Shown: piece by piece, positions 34,010-39,541 of the stretch | How the letters are laid out: each line of letters opens with the position of its first letter | Position numbering within the stretch: position 1 is the stretch's first letter | Assembly: GCA_019057815.1 (NCBI GenBank) | Contig: JAHLWR010000013.1 | Location: 1 to 39,541 of the forward strand | Length of the DNA stretch: 39,541 bases | Direction: 5' to 3' | From: Candidatus Heimdallarchaeota archaeon | GTDB taxonomy: Archaea > Asgardarchaeota > Heimdallarchaeia > Heimdallarchaeales > Heimdallarchaeaceae | Position numbers and translations under genes: made by a program | The notes under the pieces: generated by a model | Told to the model about the DNA's origin: nothing | What the model saw: only the letters and a program-made list of their open reading frames with translations | The model's database searches: none

Positions 34010-34321
34010 TTAAAATTCTCTGAGAGCTTGAATGTCTCGTAATTTTTGGATTGGGATTATTTGGTAGTCTCTACTAGGTCTTTCTCTTGTGATACTGATA
34101 GGTAAAACCTTGCTACGTAATTCAAATTCAGCTATAACGATAGGCGATTTCCCTTCGAATGCTTCAGCTTGTATTAGAATAGGCGCACCCAGACTGAGTT
34201 GCAGTGCTCTAGCTCCAACAATTCGAGCTCTTTCAAAACGTGTAAGGTGGTCAGGACCTATGATTATCTTTTTATCAGAAATCATTTCCTGTGGGATGTA
34301 ATCCTTTTTCTGGTCTCTCAT
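34010..34321 (-). CDS. rpo6: DNA-directed RNA polymerase subunit Rpo6 (RpoK)
   Basis: Archaeal homologue of eukaryotic Rpb6 and bacterial omega; it clamps the assembled polymerase. The family line LTRFERARIVGARALQLS (in parts: LTRFERARI and GARALQLS), then GAPILIQ, IAEFELRSKVLPISITRERP. At 103 residues it is a little longer than most archaeal Rpo6 because of a charged N-terminal tail, as in Rpb6. GGTGA 6 bases before the ATG is a good SD. Confidence 0.93.
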   Translation of the reverse strand: MRDQKKDYIPQEMISDKKIIIGPDHLTRFERARIVGARALQLSLGAPILIQAEAFEGKSPIVIAEFELRSKVLPISITRERPSRDYQIIPIQKLRDIQALREF

Positions 34322-34659
34322 AAAAAATCACCAAAATATAGCATGAAATTACATCCTCCCGTCAAAACTATATCTTAAAAGTGTTTAGATTAACGATATG
34401 TTTTAACCTGTTTTTATATCTTCTAAAGAATAGTAAATGAATCTGATAAAAAAATTAGGATTTTAGGAGTAGACATAAGTATAACAGTTACCTTTACAAT
34501 AAATATTTTAAAGAAAAACGCAAGTGTTATATTAGATACTTTGCATATCTGAAAAAACTTTAATAAGAGATATCTTACAAACACTTGATTAAGGAAAAAG
34601 TATAAAAACGCTTATAAAACGACTTTAGAAATTTAATATAACCGACGGATTGAAAAAAA
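34322..34659. other. AT-rich intergenic region between rpo6 and the Arf-like GTPase
   Basis: The longest gene-free stretch, holding divergent promoters. I see no tRNA or box C/D RNA. It contains an inverted repeat CAAGTGTT (34521-34528) and AACACTTG (34580-34587), with the palindrome AGATATCT (34568-34575) between them, which could fold as a small RNA or bind a dimeric regulator. Two TATA-like boxes precede the GTPase. Confidence 0.6.
34601..34619 (+). promoter_or_regulatory. Twin TATA-like boxes of the Arf-like GTPase gene
   Basis: TATAAAAA at 34601-34608 and TTATAAAA at 34612-34619. The nearer box would give a transcript start near 34640 and a leader of about 20 nt before ATG 34660. Confidence 0.5.
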
Positions 34660-35220
34660 ATGCTTGGGTCATTCTCTTCATGGTTAAGAACGAAGATGAA
34701 AAAGGAACAAAAAGCAAAGATTCTAATTCTAGGATTAGATGCTGCGGGAAAAACAACTTTAACCCGTTACATGCGTTTTGGTACCTTTACAGAGAATTTA
34801 ACACCTACAATCGGTCAAAATATAGAAAGTTTTGAATTTGAGGGATGGACAATAACTGCAATAGATGTAGCAGGACAATCACATTTCAGATTCCTATGGG
34901 AAGCACACTATCCAGGGACAGAGAGTGTAATATTTGTAATGGATGCAGCAAATATTGAAAGACTGCCAGAGGCAAGGGATGTATTAAAAACACATGTATT
35001 CAATAATCCATACTTGGAAAACGTCCCTATCCTTATTTTAGCCAACAAACAGGATCTTCCAGGAGCTGTTGAGGCTCCACTATTGATTCAGATGTTAGGA
35101 CTTCATCTTGATTTGAAGGATCGAACCTTTGCTGTTTTTGATTGTTCTATTTTACATGGAAAAGGCGTTAAAGAAGCTTTTATTTGGCTTATTAATGAAT
35201 TAGAATCAAAAGGACTGTAA
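34660..35220 (+). CDS. Arf-family small GTPase
   Basis: Ras-superfamily GTPase of the Arf/Arl/Sar branch. Motifs: P-loop GLDAAGKT (25-32), switch I TPTIGQN (48-54), G3 DVAGQ (69-73) with the Gln kept, NKQD (129-132) and a G5 DCSILHGKG (161-169). The N-terminal 16 residues (MLGSFSSWLRTKMKKE) could form a basic amphipathic helix as in Arf, but there is no Gly at position 2 for myristoylation. The 186-residue length is normal. In eukaryotes this branch controls coat assembly on membranes; Asgard genomes carry many such genes. No GEF or GAP adjoins; a DENN-like protein is elsewhere in the window. Confidence 0.95.
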   Translation: MLGSFSSWLRTKMKKEQKAKILILGLDAAGKTTLTRYMRFGTFTENLTPTIGQNIESFEFEGWTITAIDVAGQSHFRFLWEAHYPGTESVIFVMDAANIERLPEARDVLKTHVFNNPYLENVPILILANKQDLPGAVEAPLLIQMLGLHLDLKDRTFAVFDCSILHGKGVKEAFIWLINELESKGL

Positions 35221-35231
35221 AATACAAAACG

Positions 35232-35237
35232 TTTTTT
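35232..35237 (+). terminator. T-run terminator after the Arf-like gene
   Basis: Six T lie 11 bases after the stop, followed by a pyrimidine-rich stretch, within the 30-base gap to the convergent NSUN-like gene. Confidence 0.45.
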
Positions 35238-35250
35238 CTCTATTATGTTG

Positions 35251-36528
35251 CTAGTTTTCTATTTTCTTTGGAGTAAATTTAAATTTGGCAATAAACCCTC
35301 CAGTATTTTTGATCTTTAGTGGGTCTAGAAAAATCGTGGATGTTTTTCGTTCTAATGCTATCTTATCTTCTTCTACCGGTTTGATGTATCTAGCTGAAAA
35401 ATCACCTTTATTTTGATATTCTCTTATTTCCTGCGGAAAACTTTGGCTTTTATAGTAGGATTTTGAAACAAGATTCTCAAAGATTTTCTCGTTTTCAAAG
35501 TTATCTATAGAATGTGTTACATATGTAATTGAAGCTTGGTTATAAAGACATCTGAAGAGATTGCTAGTTATTCTGATTTGTTTTTTAACCATCTTTTCTA
35601 GTAAAGAAATTGAAAGGTTTGATCTAAACGAAGGAATTACAGAAGAGCGAGAATTTTGAAGTTCAAGATAAACACTCGTAAATTTTATTTCCTGATTTAT
35701 TCTTACAAACTGAGGAAATGTATCTACCAATAATCTCACAGATTTTGATTTTGTTCTAGCAAATGTTCTCTGAAGAACTCTAGAATGCTCTTTATTTTGT
35801 GCAATAACTGTAATTGGAACTTTATGATGAGTCAACTCAGATAGATAACTTGCTGCCTCACCATTATCTGTTGACATGACGAGGATGTTATCTTTTATGC
35901 TGTGATACATTGATTTTATTCCAATTGCTTGAACAGGAGTTAGAATATTAAAAAAACCCCTTCGATAAAACTCAAGTTCAGCTAATGGTGGTGCATAAGC
36001 AAGAGAACTAGTATTTTTTGCGATAACTCTCTGTGGAGCTGTGGGTATAAGTTCACTGCTGATTTCTGCTTTTCCTAACGCTAATAGTTTTTCTCCCTTG
36101 TATACTATTCTTAAAGTATCCCCTGTTTCGAACTTATCATAATTGATTATATCAGCAGTAAGAATATCTTTTCCTAGTGCAGCACTTGGTATTGCTTCTC
36201 TATCAACTATAATTCTTGGGTATCTAATTCCATCATCCTTTAACTCTCTTTGTTCAACTTCTACTTCTAGAAAATCCTCAAAATAACGGTGTTTCTTAAC
36301 TTTAAAATCCATTTCATCTAGCTTATCTCTTACTGTATCAATATCTACTCTAGTAGTATTAACTTGAACCCACAATGTTTCAAGAGGTTTTCGAAGATTT
36401 CTGAGTAAGTTCTCTGTATACTCTTTGCCAAAAGTTTCTATCCAGTGATAGAGTAAACTAGGTTTATAATCATATATTGAAGCTATTCTTTTTGCTTCTT
36501 CAATAATTTCTAGGCGTGTCAAACTCAT
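35251..36528 (-). CDS. Catalytically degenerate NSUN6-like (m5C methyltransferase fold) protein with PUA domain
   Basis: The layout follows archaeal NSUN6-type RNA m5C methyltransferases: an N-terminal NTTRVDIDTVRDKL region, a PUA domain at about 105-165 (IIVDREAIPSAALGKDILTA, FETGDTLRIVYKGEKLLALG; each 20 residues or fewer), then a Rossmann-like domain from 186. Key residues are lost. The SAM loop, normally D-x-A-A-P-G-G-K-T, reads STDNGEAAS (219-227). Motif IV, normally DAPCS, reads ELQNS (289-293), without its Cys. Motif VI, normally TCS/TCT, reads THS (338-340), without its Cys, yet the following ENE (345-347) is kept. It probably binds RNA without methylating it. A role in tRNA or rRNA handling is inference. 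Confidence 0.78.
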   Translation of the reverse strand: MSLTRLEIIEEAKRIASIYDYKPSLLYHWIETFGKEYTENLLRNLRKPLETLWVQVNTTRVDIDTVRDKLDEMDFKVKKHRYFEDFLEVEVEQRELKDDGIRYPRIIVDREAIPSAALGKDILTADIINYDKFETGDTLRIVYKGEKLLALGKAEISSELIPTAPQRVIAKNTSSLAYAPPLAELEFYRRGFFNILTPVQAIGIKSMYHSIKDNILVMSTDNGEAASYLSELTHHKVPITVIAQNKEHSRVLQRTFARTKSKSVRLLVDTFPQFVRINQEIKFTSVYLELQNSRSSVIPSFRSNLSISLLEKMVKKQIRITSNLFRCLYNQASITYVTHSIDNFENEKIFENLVSKSYYKSQSFPQEIREYQNKGDFSARYIKPVEEDKIALERKTSTIFLDPLKIKNTGGFIAKFKFTPKKIEN

Positions 36529-36670
36529 CTGCAGTGAATGTGCTGTTCTTTAGAGCTTTAAGAATATTTTCACTAACGAGAGAACAAGTAGTCAATTGAA
36601 ATATCTCCAATAAAAGTATTTATCAAAAACTTGAAAAATCTAAGTCATAACACACAGTTAGGGTTGTAAA

Positions 36671-37150
36671 ATGGAATCTCCTATCTCAATTCGTCAAGCT
36701 GAACTTGGAGACATAAATGATATCATTAGAATAAATAGATTGTGCCTTCCTGAAAATTATTCGTTTGATTTCTTCTATAGAATAATCAGTGAAAATGGTT
36801 ATGGTTGTGTTGTGGCAGAAATTAATGAGAAGATTCAAGGATATGTTTTATCAAGAACTGAACGACCTCTTTCTTCATTTATAGGTATTCAATCAATCAA
36901 AGGTCATATTATCTCAATAGCAGTATTACCTCAATATCGTAGAAGCGGACTAGGCACAAAGATGATGAAATATATAATGAATAAGCAGATAGAGCACAAA
37001 ATTGAGATTGTTTATCTGGAAGTAAGAGTTTCAAATATTGCAGCCATAGAAATGTACAAAAACTTGGGTTACTCAATAAAAAAGGAGTTAGGGAATTATT
37101 ACAGAGATGGAGAATCAGCTTTTCACATGGAATGGGGAAAAGAAAAGTAG
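36671..37150 (+). CDS. rimI: N-terminal protein acetyltransferase (RimI/Naa10-like)
   Basis: GNAT enzyme that acetylates protein N-termini. Seen: ISIAVLPQYRRSGLGTKMM with the acetyl-CoA loop Q88-x-R-R-S-G-L-G95, YLEVRVSNIAAIEMYKNLGY, and the end YYRDGESAFHME, which is typical of archaeal Ard1/Naa10 (YYxDGExAxxM). The 159-residue length is normal. It lies 66 bases before lhr on the same strand. Bacterial RimI is similar, so substrate choice cannot be read. Confidence 0.9.
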   Translation: MESPISIRQAELGDINDIIRINRLCLPENYSFDFFYRIISENGYGCVVAEINEKIQGYVLSRTERPLSSFIGIQSIKGHIISIAVLPQYRRSGLGTKMMKYIMNKQIEHKIEIVYLEVRVSNIAAIEMYKNLGYSIKKELGNYYRDGESAFHMEWGKEK

Positions 37151-37216
37151 GTACAGCTGTTTTCTGCACAGTAATGTAACCATTTTATACTCAAATCTGA
37201 ACATTGAAATGACACC

Positions 37217-39541
37217 ATGACTCTCTATTACCTGGATCAACCTTCTTCTAGCTCGTCAATATATTCTTTCTTAGCTGATGAAATAAAAGATTGGTTCACT
37301 ACAAAATTCCACGCAGGTTTTACTCCACCACAGCTATATACGATACCTTCAATTCACGATAGAAAAAACACATTAATTTTCAGTTCAACTGGTTCTGGAA
37401 AAACTTTTGCGGCTTTTTTAGCTGCTATCAATGAACTATTTGTTGAAGCTAAAAAAGGTACATTAAAAGATCAAATTTATGTTTTATACATCTCTCCTCT
37501 GAAAGCTCTTGGAAATGACATTAAAAAGAATCTAGAGGAGCCTTTACAAGGAATACAAGATTTAGCAGCTTCTAATAATCTCATCACACCAAAGATTAGA
37601 GTTGGAGTAAGGACTGGAGATACACCTCAGTCTGAAAGAGTTAAGATGCTGAAATCTCCACCTCAAATATTAATCACCACTCCTGAGAGTCTAGGTTTAA
37701 TTCTAACATCCCCCAAATTTTCTTTGCATCTTAAGAGTGTTCGTTGGGTAATAATTGACGAGATTCATGAAGTAAGTAACAACAAAAGAGGAACTTTTCT
37801 TTCTTTATGCATTGAGTACTTACAAGCAGAATTAGCAGAAAAAGAATTTACTCGAATAGGTTTAAGTGCCACTCAAGCACCAATCGAGGAAATTGCTCGG
37901 TTTTTAGTTGGACGTAATCTTGATGGGAAAGAGAGGGATTGTTATATAGCTAACCTTCCACCACTAAGAAAATTTGATTTAGAGGTTATAAGTCCTGTTA
38001 AAGATCTTCTTCATACTCCCTATATTCTTGCTCAAGAAGGGATTTATACACTACTCGCGGATTTAATTCTAGACCATGAAACATCGATTGTTTTTACAAA
38101 TACGAGGAAGGGAGCTGAGAATATTGCTTTCAAATTAAAGGAATTTCTAGGTCCAGAATATTCTTCCTCTATAGCAGTTCACCATTCAAGCCTTTCACGT
38201 GAGATTCGTCTAGATGTAGAAGATAAGCTGAAAAATAACGAGTTATTAGCTGTAATATCCTCTACTTCGTTGGAACTTGGGATTGATATAGGTAGTGCCG
38301 AAATAGTTTCGCAAGTTGGTTCCCCGAAATCCGTAGCTAAATATCTTCAAAGAGTGGGAAGAAGTGGGCATAGCATCGATAAAATAGCTAAAGGAAGATT
38401 ACTAGTAACCGATCGTGATGATGCTTTAGAGTGTTCTGTACTCACAAAAAGCACATATATTCGAGATATTGACAAGGTACAAATTCCTGAGAATTGTTTA
38501 GATGTTCTTGCTCAGCTCCTTGTAGGTTTTTCTATTGTTAAGAGATGGAATGTCGATGATGCTTATAAGATGATTCGATGTTCATATAGCTACAGAAATC
38601 TAAATTACGACGATTTCATTAACATTTTAGAATATCTTGGAGGGTATAATTTAGAAATAGAGGAGCGAAAAGTATACCGAAAAATCTGGTATGACCATCA
38701 GGAAAAGGCATTTGGAAAAAAGAGAAACACTCGATTGCTATTTTATACAAACATAGGGACAATACCAGATAATGCTGATTTTAGTGTAGAGCTGGAAACT
38801 TATAGAACTAGAATAGGTAGGTTATCTGAAAGTTTTGTTGAGAAACTTACGACTGGAGATGTTTTTGTTTTAGGAAGTCATACTTACCAATTCAAACGAA
38901 CTGTAGGGTCGAGAGTAATAGTATCTGAAGCTTTTGGACGAAGACCTACAGTTCCCAGCTGGGTAGGAGAGATGCTACCTCGTTCTTTTGAGCTTTCTCT
39001 ACAAATTGGAAGATTCATCGAATTAGTAGCTGAAAAAATCAAGAAAGAAAATCATGAAGAAATCAAAGAATGGATTATGAGCTCTTTCAAAAGCGATGAA
39101 GTGATTGCTAAAACAATAATACAATATATTAATGAACAAGTTTTGTTTTTGAATGCAGTACCATCAGATAAAATGATGCTAGTTGAATCCTTTATTGATC
39201 CTCAAGGAAGAATGAATATTATTTTTCACGCGTATTATGGACGAAGAGTTAACGATACACTCTCTAGATCTTATGCGTATACCATAGGTAAAAAGATTGG
39301 AGCTGATGTTGCTTCAGCAGTTAATGATAATGGTTTTATTCTCATTCTTCCTTCAGATAAAATCATAGATCTCACAGTAATTCCTTCCATGGTCACTTCT
39401 GATAACCTTGAAACTTTGTTAAAACAAGCAATAGTCAATACAGAACTTTTCCAGTTAAGATTTAGACATGTAGCAAACAGAGCATTAATGATTTTAAGAC
39501 ATAGCGGTAATCGTCCAATTCCTGTGTCTAGACAATCACAA
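37217..39541 (+). CDS. lhr: Lhr-type superfamily 2 helicase (3' end outside the window)
   Basis: ATP-dependent nucleic-acid helicase of the Lhr family (large helicase-related). The frame is open for 775 codons from ATG 37217 to the window edge. Seen: Q-motif-like FTPPQL (35-40), Walker A STGSGKT (57-63), TTPESL, DEIH (181-184), SAT (217-219), FTNTRKGAE, STSLELGIDIG and QRVGRSGH (378-385). Past the helicase core, RRVNDTLSRSYAY and RHVANRALMILR belong to the Lhr-core winged-helix/beta-barrel part. Archaeal Lhr proteins are usually about 850-950 residues, so roughly 100-150 residues are missing. Confidence 0.94.
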   Translation, partial: MTLYYLDQPSSSSSIYSFLADEIKDWFTTKFHAGFTPPQLYTIPSIHDRKNTLIFSSTGSGKTFAAFLAAINELFVEAKKGTLKDQIYVLYISPLKALGNDIKKNLEEPLQGIQDLAASNNLITPKIRVGVRTGDTPQSERVKMLKSPPQILITTPESLGLILTSPKFSLHLKSVRWVIIDEIHEVSNNKRGTFLSLCIEYLQAELAEKEFTRIGLSATQAPIEEIARFLVGRNLDGKERDCYIANLPPLRKFDLEVISPVKDLLHTPYILAQEGIYTLLADLILDHETSIVFTNTRKGAENIAFKLKEFLGPEYSSSIAVHHSSLSREIRLDVEDKLKNNELLAVISSTSLELGIDIGSAEIVSQVGSPKSVAKYLQRVGRSGHSIDKIAKGRLLVTDRDDALECSVLTKSTYIRDIDKVQIPENCLDVLAQLLVGFSIVKRWNVDDAYKMIRCSYSYRNLNYDDFINILEYLGGYNLEIEERKVYRKIWYDHQEKAFGKKRNTRLLFYTNIGTIPDNADFSVELETYRTRIGRLSESFVEKLTTGDVFVLGSHTYQFKRTVGSRVIVSEAFGRRPTVPSWVGEMLPRSFELSLQIGRFIELVAEKIKKENHEEIKEWIMSSFKSDEVIAKTIIQYINEQVLFLNAVPSDKMMLVESFIDPQGRMNIIFHAYYGRRVNDTLSRSYAYTIGKKIGADVASAVNDNGFILILPSDKIIDLTVIPSMVTSDNLETLLKQAIVNTELFQLRFRHVANRALMILRHSGNRPIPVSRQSQ

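Noticed and set aside
34322-34520. A hidden small gene between rpo6 and the Arf-like gene
   Set aside because: All frames are broken by stops within about 40 codons and none has an SD or recognisable motif.
34650-34835. A 61-codon + strand frame starting just before the Arf-like gene
   Set aside because: It overlaps the GTPase in another frame and has no protein-like features; the GTPase frame has all G motifs.
1-39541. tRNA or rRNA genes
   Set aside because: I read the gaps longer than about 60 bp on both strands and saw no cloverleaf with a TTCRANNY-type arm and no rRNA-like sequence.

Overview
The window looks like a chromosomal segment of an AT-rich archaeon, most likely an Asgard archaeon and perhaps a Heimdallarchaeia-type lineage. 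The archaeal core is clear: class I lysyl-tRNA synthetase, ribosomal protein eL42, RNA polymerase subunit Rpo6, a geranylgeranyl-reductase family flavoprotein, a class III signal-peptide pilin, an Lhr-type helicase, a Naa10/RimI-like acetyltransferase, ER-type signal peptidase and a well-formed archaeal box C/D sRNA. The Asgard placement rests on an Arf-family GTPase (34660-35220), a longin-like domain fused to a polytopic membrane protein (about 21995-23272), a longin plus DENN-like protein (2059-3159) and a membrane protein with a B-box-like zinc finger. Lineage is an inference; no search was possible.

Layout. Positions 1-106 hold the 3' end of a + strand gene ending in 11-residue repeats. 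Positions 130-9041 are mostly on the minus strand: GTP cyclohydrolase II, a sirtuin/acylphosphatase pair, the DENN-like protein, LysS, a geranylgeranyl-reductase family protein and a two-gene module of unknown function; one small winged-helix-like gene (3362-3661) faces the other way. Positions 9205-16554 are a + strand envelope-glycan block: B-box membrane protein, box C/D sRNA, two paralogous processive GT2 glycosyltransferases and a GT-C transferase, the last three tightly coupled. Positions 16567-24632 run on the minus strand: S-adenosylhomocysteine hydrolase, the longin membrane protein and two FtsX/MacB-type permeases, one carrying a very large extracytoplasmic insertion.

Positions 24694-31481 are mixed: a glycerophosphodiesterase, a pilin, a zinc-ribbon protein, a solitary TnpB element with imperfect terminal inverted repeats and a structured 3' RNA region, a small Mrr-like nuclease, and signal peptidase. 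Positions 31520-34321 hold sucCD, eL42 and rpo6 on the minus strand. Positions 34660-39541 hold the Arf-like GTPase, a catalytically degenerate NSUN6-like protein with PUA domain, the acetyltransferase, and a truncated Lhr helicase that runs off the window.

How they fit together. The window joins information processing (LysS, eL42, Rpo6, Lhr, box C/D sRNA), central metabolism (SucCD, SAH hydrolase, RibA) and an envelope programme (glycosyltransferases, FtsX permeases, pilin, signal peptidase). The strongest leads are the pseudo-NSUN6, the DENN-like protein in the same window as an Arf GTPase, the longin-membrane fusion, the box C/D sRNA, and the TnpB whose RuvC glutamate appears relocated.
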